Shown piece after piece: positions 1 to 7,058 of a stretch of 64,000 bases of DNA. The translations under genes were made by a program, and so were the position numbers. How positions within the stretch are numbered: position 1 is the stretch's first letter; every line of letters starts with the position of its first letter. The notes beneath the pieces are model-generated. The model did not search any database and had not been told where the DNA came from. It saw only the letters and a program-made list of their open reading frames with translations. The stretch is from Chloroflexota bacterium (GTDB lineage Bacteria > Chloroflexota > Anaerolineae > 4572-78 > J111), in the NCBI GenBank assembly GCA_016860845.1, contig BOKF01000036.1:24700-88699 (forward strand), written 5' to 3'.

Positions 1-196
1 TTTCGGCAATGAGATCCGCCGCCACTTTAGCCTGAGGGCCAATCACAATATTGCCCAGCGTTTCGATGACGCCCTCTTCACAGACTCCATCAATACGGAT
101 GCTGCCATCACAGATTAATCTGCCCCTAAAATTGGTATTGGGGCCGATCACCGTTTCTATTTTGTCAACTGGGGCGCTTTTGCTTCTACCTAGCAC
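1..196 (-). CDS. bactofilin family protein (partial, N-terminal part)
   Basis: Translating the minus strand from a GTG at 196 gives 65 codons running off the left edge. The start is fixed by an AGGAGG sequence about 6 bases upstream. The product begins VLGRSKSAPVDKIETVIG and continues with alternating hydrophobic/glycine residues (GSIRIDGVCEEGVIET, NIVIGPQAKVAADLIAE), the short-period beta-helix pattern of bactofilins (DUF583). Bactofilins polymerise without nucleotide into cytoskeletal filaments and often scaffold cell-wall enzymes. It lies 122 bases downstream of lspA on the same strand. The C-terminal part is outside the window. Confidence 0.75.
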   Translation of the reverse strand, partial: MLGRSKSAPVDKIETVIGPNTNFRGRLICDGSIRIDGVCEEGVIETLGNIVIGPQAKVAADLIAE

Positions 197-212
197 GCCG
201 TCCTCCTAACCA

Positions 213-285
213 AAGGATGAAGGATGAAGGATGTAAGGATGAAGCTTTCACCCTTCATCCTTTCGCCTTCCGCCTTCCAAAGTCC
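213..285. repeat. heptad tandem repeat with partial inverted arm
   Basis: The word AAGGATG is repeated three times in tandem (213-233) and followed by TAAGGATGAAG. The complementary word CTTCATCCTT appears at about 255, so the region can fold back on itself. It lies between bactofilin and lspA and has no coding character. It is one member of the short tandem repeat family seen at many junctions in this window. Confidence 0.6.
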
Positions 286-318
286 ACAATATACTTCAAC
301 TGGGGGTAATTGTCAACG

Positions 319-840
319 TTATTGCAGGTCGTTAGGGGGGGAGGACTCTTCGACCGGCTCAGCTTCTTTTAAACGATGGCGCTCGCCCTGGTTGATGAAG
401 AGCAGCCAGACCATGCCAACAATGATGAAACTATCGGCCAGGTTGAACGTCGGCCAGCGGGTGGCGCCGACACCGGCATCCAAAAAATCGGTCACGCGGC
501 CATCTATCAGCCGGTCAACAAAGTTGGCAATCGCGCCGCCCAGGAGCAAACCAATCGGCCAGCCGGCCGGGGCTGGAAACTGGCCCGATTGCAGCGCCCG
601 CCAAAACCAAATCGTCAGGCCCAGAATGACAAAGCCGGTGACAATCAACGGGCCTGACCCACCATTGGCAAACATGCCAAAGGCGACCCCCGTATTGTAG
701 CCCAGGGTAAAACGAAAAAAATCGCCGGCAAGCGGCACGGGTTGATATAGCTCCAGCGTTTGCTCAGCCCAAACTTTGCTTAACCCATCCAGGGCCATGG
801 CAACTCCCAGCCCCAGCACAACGCGTGTTAATGCTTTCAT
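319..840 (-). CDS. lspA: lipoprotein signal peptidase (signal peptidase II)
   Basis: The 173-residue product is an inner-membrane aspartyl protease that removes signal peptides from diacylated prolipoproteins. Family signatures are visible: D18 with K22 in the first helix, NTGVAFG at 49-55, GGAIANFVDR at 101-110, then D118 in VTDF and D136 in FNLADS. D118 and D136 correspond to the catalytic aspartate pair. Four hydrophobic segments are present and length is normal. The C-terminal tail after residue 152 is charged and probably disordered. Two predicted lipoproteins in the window (19230 and 23613) are potential substrates. The Shine-Dalgarno sequence is weak; this ATG is the first that gives a complete first membrane segment. 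Confidence 0.93.
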   Translation of the reverse strand: MKALTRVVLGLGVAMALDGLSKVWAEQTLELYQPVPLAGDFFRFTLGYNTGVAFGMFANGGSGPLIVTGFVILGLTIWFWRALQSGQFPAPAGWPIGLLLGGAIANFVDRLIDGRVTDFLDAGVGATRWPTFNLADSFIIVGMVWLLFINQGERHRLKEAEPVEESSPPNDLQ

Positions 841-907
841 AATGACGATAGACTATCCTGAAAAGGAACACCTGTCAAATAGATTATCTTCCAACCTTCC
901 CCTGCCT

Positions 908-2182
908 TCACTCCCAAATGTACCAGGCCGGCACATCAGACAGCAGCCAGGACAGCCCCTCGGCCGGGCGTTCCAGCAAAAGGTTAATGAGCGCCCTGGC
1001 TTTCTCCGGGGCGTGAGCCGGAGCCAGGCTGCCGAACTCAACCCCAATCAAACGGTAATGCCCACGCCGGGCATGCAGCATCTCATCATAAGTTTCGACA
1101 ATGCCTTTTAAAATATTGACAATAATGTGAGCAATGGAGGAGGGGCTGGTAATGCCCCGCAAGCGGCATTCCTGCACTACCAACCGGAAAAAGCGAAGGC
1201 TGTAATCCAGCTTGGCGACCAGGGCAAAATCCTCGCAGAAAACATCAATCCGGTTGGTAAACGTCGTTTTCAAAATATCGCTGATCAACTCTTTGTCGTC
1301 AATCGTGGGCCATTGGCCGCTGTCATCCCGGCTGACGGTCAGCAGCAAGCGCCGAATTCGCTCGACTGTGCTTTCATACTGCCGGGCTTCCTGGACAACG
1401 TATGGCAGTAAACGTCCCCGGTCGCCCCAGGCATTCTCCAGCGCCTTGATAAAGCGGCTCCAATCACGCATCACCGTCCCGGCCACGCAGCTCGTGAGCG
1501 GAAACGAGGCGCTCATGTCGGCCAGGCTGACTAGCATCAACGCCGTCAGCCGCTGCTCCTGGATTTTCACTTCCTCTTGCATCAGGTTAGTGATGGAGGC
1601 TAACAAGGGTAAGGAGGCCTCGCCGCTGCTAAGTACACCAAATTTATCGTGGTCACGGATGATGGTCAGCAGCGTGCGGAACTCGGTGCGGGTCAGCAGC
1701 AGTTGCAGCTTATCCCGCTCTTCGGGATACATAGACGAGACCAAATACCAGCCAATGGTGGGATGCCGGTCGGTATTAACATATTTACCAATATCGTGGT
1801 AAAGCGCAGCGGCCCGTAAAAAAGTTTTGGTAGCCTCATGTTCACTGGGTGGAAAAAGCGCCGTAGTGGGCGCACCTTTACCAACACCATGCCAGATTTG
1901 GTGGTAACTCATTTCAAAAGAGTCTAACTCAGTGGAGCAGTATGGGCTGGCTCGATCAGCCAAAATATCGGTGGGCTGGTCTGACAGCAGCAAGGCCATA
2001 TTTTTCATCACCGCATGCAAATGAGGCGCTCCTTTGGGATCGCCAGGGTGGGCGGGCGTCTGCGACGGATAAAACAGGGCGGCCAACTGCTCGCCATAAG
2101 GCAAGGTTGGCAACGTTGCCGAATCTGGCATCACATTGCCGGCAAAAATTCCTTCAAAATTATCCTTTGATTTCCGCTTCAT
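908..2182 (-). CDS. HD-domain protein, putative metal-dependent phosphohydrolase
   Basis: A 424-residue soluble protein. The motif AALYHDIGKY (HD at 129-130) is the metal-binding HD dyad typical of the HD superfamily, with candidate additional ligands H140 in DRHPTIG and the IIRDHDKF motif further on. No GYP motif is present, so it is not a canonical HD-GYP cyclic-di-GMP phosphodiesterase. The C-terminal half is mainly helical and not recognised. It sits 67 bases upstream of lspA on the same strand and may be co-transcribed. The substrate cannot be predicted; nucleotide or tRNA phosphohydrolase activities are possible for the superfamily. Confidence 0.72.
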   Translation of the reverse strand: MKRKSKDNFEGIFAGNVMPDSATLPTLPYGEQLAALFYPSQTPAHPGDPKGAPHLHAVMKNMALLLSDQPTDILADRASPYCSTELDSFEMSYHQIWHGVGKGAPTTALFPPSEHEATKTFLRAAALYHDIGKYVNTDRHPTIGWYLVSSMYPEERDKLQLLLTRTEFRTLLTIIRDHDKFGVLSSGEASLPLLASITNLMQEEVKIQEQRLTALMLVSLADMSASFPLTSCVAGTVMRDWSRFIKALENAWGDRGRLLPYVVQEARQYESTVERIRRLLLTVSRDDSGQWPTIDDKELISDILKTTFTNRIDVFCEDFALVAKLDYSLRFFRLVVQECRLRGITSPSSIAHIIVNILKGIVETYDEMLHARRGHYRLIGVEFGSLAPAHAPEKARALINLLLERPAEGLSWLLSDVPAWYIWE

Positions 2183-2291
2183 GGCTCAGTCTGTACCCCG
2201 CAGCCTAAGAGAATGTTCTAGCATAATAATAGTCGCATAGGTACAGAAATGCAACGCACTGCCTGCTAATCTTCACGCTTTTTACTCAATT

Positions 2292-2325
2292 TCTCCATAG
2301 AATCTCCATAATTGCTTGCTATACT
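2292..2325 (+). promoter_or_regulatory. candidate activator-dependent promoter with 11-bp direct repeat
   Basis: TCTCCATA occurs at 2292-2299 and again at 2303-2310, exactly 11 bp apart. A good -10 hexamer, TATACT, lies at 2320-2325, and there is no -35 hexamer at the usual distance. Tandem direct repeats one helical turn apart that replace the -35 box are the usual layout for OmpR/PhoB-type regulators, and such a regulator is encoded at 3628. A 6-bp inverted repeat (TTGGTT/AACCAA, 2347-2362) follows in the leader. Confidence 0.5.
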
Positions 2326-2376
2326 GTAATCAAAATAAAAAATGAGTTGGTTGTAAAACCAAAAGAATGGAGATAA

Positions 2377-3384
2377 ATGATGAAGATTCAAAAATGGTTA
2401 TTGATTGCCGGTGTTGTGACTTTGTTAGGGGTGGCCGCCCTGGCTGCTTTTAGTTATGCGGCTCCTTATGCCCTGGCTCAAGGTCCAATGGGCGGCTGGT
2501 GGAATGAACGCGGCGATGGCAGCGGCCCGATGTTTGGTCGCGGCTTCGGCCCTGGTGGCGGGATGATGGGCCGGGGCATGATGTTTAATGATGATTTTGG
2601 TGGCGGCTTTGGTATGGGGCCAGGCGGCGGAATGATGGGTCGAGGCGGCCCTTGGGGCGGCCCTGAGAATTCCCTGATTGCCGTCGCTGCTGAAAAATTA
2701 GGTTTAACGACCCAAGAACTGCTGACCGAACTGCAAGCCGGCAAGACCATTGCCGAGGTAGCGGCGGAAAAGAATGTGGCGGTAGACGACATCGTTGAGG
2801 CGGTGGTTGCCTCTCGAACTGAACGGCTGAACCAACTGGTCACCGATGGGCAGTTGACCCAAGAACAGGCCGACGCTATGCTCACCTTGATGAAAGCCAA
2901 TATAACCGAGCGGATCAACGCCGAATGGCCGGCGGGAGGTTTTGGCCGGGGCATGATGGGTGGTGACCGCTGGGGTGGCGGTATGATGGGTGGTATGATG
3001 GGCGGTGGTCGCTGGGGCGGCGGCATGATGGGTGGTATAATGGGCGGTGGTCGCTGGGGCGGCCCCGGCAACTCCCCGATGTTCACAGTGGCAGAAGAAT
3101 TAGGTTTGACTCCTGTCGAATTGATGACTGAGCTGCGAGCCGGCAAAAGTGTGGCCGACATAGCCGCAGAGAAAAACGTGGCAGTAGACACCATCGTAGA
3201 TGCGGTTTTGGCCCCTCGCACCGATCGTCTGAACGACCTGGTCGCCAAAGGCCAACTGACCCAGGAGGAAGTTGATAGCCGGCTGGCCAACCTACGGGTG
3301 GATGTAATTGACTGGCTGAACCAGAGCTGGGGCAATCAAGATACCGCTCCCGCTGCTGAGCCGGGTGAGTCAGGAAGCTTCTAA
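2377..3384 (+). CDS. secreted Met/Gly-rich protein with two-copy helical repeat
   Basis: A 335-residue exported protein. Residues 1 to about 35 form a signal peptide ending near AYALAQ. Next comes a Gly/Met/Arg-rich stretch with repeats such as GGGMMGRGMM, then an 85-residue module (NSLIAVAAEKLGLTTQELL onward), a second Met-rich stretch (MMGGMMGGGRWGGGMMGG), and a second copy of the module. Each module contains the pattern ELxAGKxxAxxAAEKNVAVDxIVxAV. Met-rich motifs are common in periplasmic copper/silver-binding proteins, so metal binding is an inference. The following two-component system carries a similar MMMGHGQGMMRRGM segment in its sensor. GGAG at 2369 fits the second ATG (2380) better than 2377. 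A terminator follows directly. Confidence 0.75.
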   Translation: MMKIQKWLLIAGVVTLLGVAALAAFSYAAPYALAQGPMGGWWNERGDGSGPMFGRGFGPGGGMMGRGMMFNDDFGGGFGMGPGGGMMGRGGPWGGPENSLIAVAAEKLGLTTQELLTELQAGKTIAEVAAEKNVAVDDIVEAVVASRTERLNQLVTDGQLTQEQADAMLTLMKANITERINAEWPAGGFGRGMMGGDRWGGGMMGGMMGGGRWGGGMMGGIMGGGRWGGPGNSPMFTVAEELGLTPVELMTELRAGKSVADIAAEKNVAVDTIVDAVLAPRTDRLNDLVAKGQLTQEEVDSRLANLRVDVIDWLNQSWGNQDTAPAAEPGESGSF

Positions 3385-3421
3385 CTCGATCAAGAACGAC
3401 AACCGATAGTTACACCCTTAT

Positions 3422-3457
3422 CCCTGGTTGGCTGAATAGGCCAACCAGGGCTTCTTT
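3422..3457 (+). terminator. rho-independent-like terminator
   Basis: A perfect 11-bp stem CCCTGGTTGGC (3422-3432) / GCCAACCAGGG (3440-3450) with a 7-base loop, followed by CTTCTTT. It ends the Met-rich gene transcript. Downstream at 3556 and 3592 the 11-mer CATAGCCCGGA occurs twice, 36 bp apart, ahead of the response regulator. Confidence 0.75.
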
Positions 3458-3627
3458 ATCCGTTGATTGACCTGCTAGCGATGATTGTAAAATTCTACTT
3501 GCCGGCGCCATTCGCTGCCATCCTCAGCATTCCATCAAGCACTGAATTATTTCCCCATAGCCCGGATGAGTAGTAAAGTAAGGCAAGTTCTCATAGCCCG
3601 GACAATCTATGCTTTAAGGCGGTAGTT

Positions 3628-4317
3628 ATGCCTCGTATCTTGGTTGTTGACGACGACAAACAAATTGTTCGCCTGGTCCAATCGTACCTGGAACGGGCCA
3701 GCTATCAGGTATTGACCGCTTACGACGGCGAGACAGCCCTGCATACCGTCCGGCGGGAGCGGCCTGACCTGGTCGTACTGGATTTGATGCTGCCCAACCG
3801 CGACGGCTGGGAAGTGACCCGGACTATCCGCAGCGATCCAGGTTTGGCCAGCCTGCCGATTATCATGCTGACCGCTCGGGTTGAGGATACGGATAAAATT
3901 GTCGGCCTGGAATTGGGCGCCGACGATTACATCGCCAAACCCTTCAACCCGCATGAAGTGGTGGCCCGGGTGCGGGCCGTGCTGCGGCGGGTGACGGGCG
4001 CGCCGGCGGCTTCGCGAATTATCCAGGTGGGCGGGCTGAGGATGGATGCGGACCGCCATGAAGTAACGCTCGACGGCAGTCCCCTGGAACTCACCCCAAC
4101 CGAGTTTGACCTGCTGAAAGTTTTGATGGAGCAGCGCGGCCACGCCTTTACCCGCATGGAACTGGTTGAGAAGGGGCTGGGCTACAGTTTCGAGGGTCTG
4201 GACCGGACCATTGACAGCCATATCAAAAATCTGCGGCGCAAGATTGAACCCAACCCAAGCCAGCCAACTTACATTGAAACTGTTTATGGGGTGGGCTACC
4301 GGCTCAAGGCAGAGTGA
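3628..4317 (+). CDS. OmpR/PhoB-family response regulator
   Basis: The 229-residue product has an N-terminal receiver (1-120) and a C-terminal winged-helix DNA-binding domain (about 130-229). Receiver residues are intact: acidic pocket DDD at 8-10, phospho-acceptor D52, T82 and K104. The winged helix ends in the typical YIETVYGVGYRLKAE. It is followed 16 bases later by its probable cognate histidine kinase. Candidate targets include the Met-rich gene upstream, whose promoter shows an 11-bp direct repeat. The start ATG is preceded by GGCGG. Confidence 0.93.
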   Translation: MPRILVVDDDKQIVRLVQSYLERASYQVLTAYDGETALHTVRRERPDLVVLDLMLPNRDGWEVTRTIRSDPGLASLPIIMLTARVEDTDKIVGLELGADDYIAKPFNPHEVVARVRAVLRRVTGAPAASRIIQVGGLRMDADRHEVTLDGSPLELTPTEFDLLKVLMEQRGHAFTRMELVEKGLGYSFEGLDRTIDSHIKNLRRKIEPNPSQPTYIETVYGVGYRLKAE

Positions 4318-4333
4318 AAAGCAGGCATAGGTT

Positions 4334-5779
4334 ATGAACAAACTTTGGGTACGCCTGGCCCTGGCTTTTGGCGCGGTCACAATCATCGGCATTCTGGTGG
4401 CCGGGCTGCTGGCCAATCGCCAGGTGAATGTTCAATTTCGCCGTTTTGTCGCCCGTGATCAGATTGTTAATTCACCCCTGGTTACATCCCTGGCCGGCTA
4501 CTATGCTCAAAACGGCAGTTGGGCCGGCGTTGAAACTCTTTTCGACGACATGGGCCAGCCGGAGGGTATGATGATGGGCCATGGCCAAGGCATGATGCGG
4601 CGAGGCATGCCTCAGCTCCTCCTGGCCGACGCTTCGACACAGGTTGTCTTTGCTCAGGGAGGTCCCCGCCGAGGCACGCCCTTGACCCCGGCCGAGCTGG
4701 CCGAAGCCGTGCCAATTGATTTGGAAGGGCAAACGGTTGGCTACGTCCTGATCAGCGTCCCCGGTCAAGCTGACCTCTCCGGGCCGGCCCAGGCATTTTT
4801 GCGGCAGTTCAATCTGTCGCTGTGGCAGGCGGGCCTGGTTGCCGGCGGCCTGGGCATCTTGCTCGGGCTGGTAATTGCTCGCGGCCTGTCCGCGCCGTTG
4901 GGCCGGTTGGCGTTTGCCACCCGGCGCATCTCCCAGGGCGACCTGAGCCAGCGAGTCCCGGTCAGCGGCAGCGCCGAAGTGGCCGGACTGGCCCGCGCCT
5001 TCAACGAGATGGCCGCCGGCCTGCAGCAGGCCGAAATGCTCCGCCGCAACATGGTGGCCGATATTGCCCACGAACTGCGCACCCCCTTGACCGTCATGCA
5101 GGGCAATCTCCAAGCCATCCTGGACGACGTGTACCCCCTGGAAAAAGCCGAGATTGCCGCTGTTTATGATGAAACCTTGATTTTAAGCCGCCTGATCGGC
5201 GATCTGCGCGAGTTGGCCCAGGCCGAGGCCGGCCAGTTAAGCCTGAACCTTCAGCCGGTCGAATTGGCCCCCTTGATCGAGCGGGCAGCGGGTCTGTTTG
5301 AAGAACTTGCCCGCAACAAAAAAATCAAGCTGGCTGTGACTCTACCTGCCAACCTGTCGCCTGTCTGGGCCGACCCCGACCGGGTGCGGCAAGTGCTGCA
5401 CAATCTGCTGGCCAATGCGCTTCGCCACACGCCAGAGATGGGGGAAATTGGGATTGTCGTTGAGGAAATGCAAGGAACTAATTCTTCCGCTCCCCTGCTC
5501 CCCCGCTCCCCTGCTCCCCCACCCTTCATCCGCGTCTCCGTTACGGACACCGGCCCCGGCATTCCCGCCGAAGATTTGGCCCACGTCTTCAATCGCTTCT
5601 GGCGGGCCGACCGAGCGCGTTCGCGCGAACAGGGCGGGTCGGGCCTGGGGCTGGCGATTGCCCGGCAGTTGGTTGAAGCCCAGGGCGGCCAGATCGGGGT
5701 GGAGAGTGAGGGGGTGCCGGGTCGCGGCAGCCGCTTCTGGTTTACCCTGCCGGTGGTTGCCCCCGTTTCCCACACGTAA
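4334..5779 (+). CDS. membrane sensor histidine kinase with Met-rich sensor loop
   Basis: The 481-residue kinase has a membrane helix at about 7-27, an extracytoplasmic loop (28-161), a second helix (162-184), HAMP (about 185-237), HisKA with H246 in DIAHELRTPLTVMQGN, and an HATPase domain with N box (NLLANALRHTP), DTGPGIP and GSGLGLAIA motifs. The loop contains GMMMGHGQGMMRRGM (78-92), a Met/His cluster like those used by copper or silver sensors, and matches the composition of the secreted protein at 2377. The ATPase domain carries an in-frame low-complexity insertion (SSAPLLPRSPAPPP) encoded by an 8-bp tandem repeat at 5489-5520. Pairing with the 3628 regulator is strongly suggested by spacing. 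Confidence 0.92.
   Translation: MNKLWVRLALAFGAVTIIGILVAGLLANRQVNVQFRRFVARDQIVNSPLVTSLAGYYAQNGSWAGVETLFDDMGQPEGMMMGHGQGMMRRGMPQLLLADASTQVVFAQGGPRRGTPLTPAELAEAVPIDLEGQTVGYVLISVPGQADLSGPAQAFLRQFNLSLWQAGLVAGGLGILLGLVIARGLSAPLGRLAFATRRISQGDLSQRVPVSGSAEVAGLARAFNEMAAGLQQAEMLRRNMVADIAHELRTPLTVMQGNLQAILDDVYPLEKAEIAAVYDETLILSRLIGDLRELAQAEAGQLSLNLQPVELAPLIERAAGLFEELARNKKIKLAVTLPANLSPVWADPDRVRQVLHNLLANALRHTPEMGEIGIVVEEMQGTNSSAPLLPRSPAPPPFIRVSVTDTGPGIPAEDLAHVFNRFWRADRARSREQGGSGLGLAIARQLVEAQGGQIGVESEGVPGRGSRFWFTLPVVAPVSHT
5489..5520. repeat. four 8-bp tandem units inside the histidine kinase gene
   Basis: GCTCCCCT and GCTCCCCC alternate four times, exactly 32 bp. The stretch encodes a Pro/Ser/Ala-rich insertion between the N box and the DTGPGIP motif. 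The 14-mer CCGCTCCCCTGCTC (5487-5500) recurs in inverted orientation at 6525-6538 inside the next gene. Confidence 0.8.
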
Positions 5780-5828
5780 ACAATTCTCAACTTTCTCCAA
5801 AACTGTAGCAAATCGTTGTTATTTGTTG

Positions 5829-5834
5829 TATAAT
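5829..5834 (+). promoter_or_regulatory. candidate -10 element
   Basis: A perfect TATAAT lies 52 bases before the ATG at 5886. No convincing -35 hexamer is seen at 16-18 bp. It would serve the FGE-like gene. Confidence 0.35.
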
Positions 5835-5885
5835 TAGTCATTCCCATTTCATCATAATTAAATTATTGGGACAGAGTATGCTACG

Positions 5886-6947
5886 ATGGCAACGCTCAAA
5901 GATTTACTACTGAGAACCCATGAAAATCTCCTCATCCTGCAAGAGAGAGAGGCCAAGCACGGCGGCAATGCGCCGCTGGAGCTGCTCAACCAAATCAGGG
6001 ATCATCAGACGGCCATTGATCTCATCGAGCAGGCTCTCTCAACTGAGCTGACCGAAAAAGGCTTGAAGGAACTCAAGGAAGCCTTGCGTCCCCTCCTTGT
6101 CGCCGGCAATGTCGAGCAGCTTGACCTGGAACAGGTCAAACTGGAAACGCCGCGCCTGCCTTTTGAGCCGGAAACTATCCTCATCCCGGCCGGTCCTTTT
6201 TTGCTGGGCAGCCTGCCCGGCGACAACATCCCCGTTGAAGAAACGCCCCAACATGAAGTTGTCCTGCCGGGCTACCAGATTGGGCAATATCCCGTTACCA
6301 ATGCCCAATACGCCGAATTTATTAAGCGCGAGAAACAGCAAGAGCCGCCTAAAAAAACAGGCTGGTTTCTGCGCGAACCGCCGGCAGATAAGCTTGATCA
6401 TCCTGTCGTAGGGGTGAGCTGGACCGATGCGCAGGCGTACTGCCGCTGGCTGAGCGATCAAACGGGCCGCACCTATCGCCTGCCTACGGAGGCCGAGTGG
6501 GAGAAGGCGGCTTCTTGGGTAGAGGAGCAGGGGAGCGGAGGACTGCCGGGCGCGGAGCGCTCGGCGGGGGAGAGGAAAAGGCAGTATCCATGGGGTGATG
6601 AATGGGAGGATGGTCACTGCAACTTCGGCAGCGATGATACCACCGCAGTTACCGCCTACCCTGAAGGAGTCAGTCCCTACGGCTGCTACGATATGCTGGG
6701 CAATGTTCAGGAATGGACCAGCACCCTCTGGGGCAGCGACCCCAAAGAGAACGCTTTTCCCTACCCCTACCGGGCCAGCGACGGGCGGGAGGAGGCCAAT
6801 CCCACCCACCTCCACCGGGTCTATCGGGTTTATCGCGGCGGCTCGTTTCGAGATGAACCAGGCAAGTTAAGGTGCAGCGTGCGGGGCAACTCCGACCCCG
6901 AGAGCAAAATCAGATGGCGCGGCTTTCGCGTCGTCCTGGAACTTTAA
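5886..6947 (+). CDS. formylglycine-generating-enzyme-like (SUMF1) protein with N-terminal helical domain
   Basis: 353 residues. Residues 1-90 are helical and resemble the small effector-associated domains found on Chloroflexota and cyanobacterial conflict proteins (LLILQEREAKHGGNAPLELL, then HQTAIDLIEQAL). Residues about 98-353 form an FGE-sulfatase domain: IPAGPFLLGS, EETPQHEVVLPGYQIGQYPVT, YRLPTEAEWEKAA, YPWGDEW, GNVQEW, and the closing YRGGSFRD...RGFRVVLEL. One cysteine (LRCSVRG) sits in the terminal segment, but the classical paired active-site cysteines of bona fide FGE are not evident, so enzymatic activity is doubtful. A Gly/Arg-rich insertion between EKAA and YPWGDEW coincides with a repeat word shared with the upstream kinase gene. 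Confidence 0.82.
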   Translation: MATLKDLLLRTHENLLILQEREAKHGGNAPLELLNQIRDHQTAIDLIEQALSTELTEKGLKELKEALRPLLVAGNVEQLDLEQVKLETPRLPFEPETILIPAGPFLLGSLPGDNIPVEETPQHEVVLPGYQIGQYPVTNAQYAEFIKREKQQEPPKKTGWFLREPPADKLDHPVVGVSWTDAQAYCRWLSDQTGRTYRLPTEAEWEKAASWVEEQGSGGLPGAERSAGERKRQYPWGDEWEDGHCNFGSDDTTAVTAYPEGVSPYGCYDMLGNVQEWTSTLWGSDPKENAFPYPYRASDGREEANPTHLHRVYRVYRGGSFRDEPGKLRCSVRGNSDPESKIRWRGFRVVLEL

Positions 6948-6984
6948 ATGGGTTGAATGACGTCGCCGATTTGGGCGAAGGTGG

Positions 6985-7011
6985 TTGACACATTGAACCC
7001 ACTCATAGTAA
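6985..7011 (+). promoter_or_regulatory. weak candidate promoter
   Basis: A perfect TTGACA at 6985-6990 is followed 15 bp later by TAGTAA, a poor -10. It lies just after the FGE-like gene and upstream of the hydrolase/amidase gene at 7059. Confidence 0.3.
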
Positions 7012-7058
7012 ACTGGACTTATCTTCAATTTTAAAAAACAAAAGAGGGATGACCAGCG

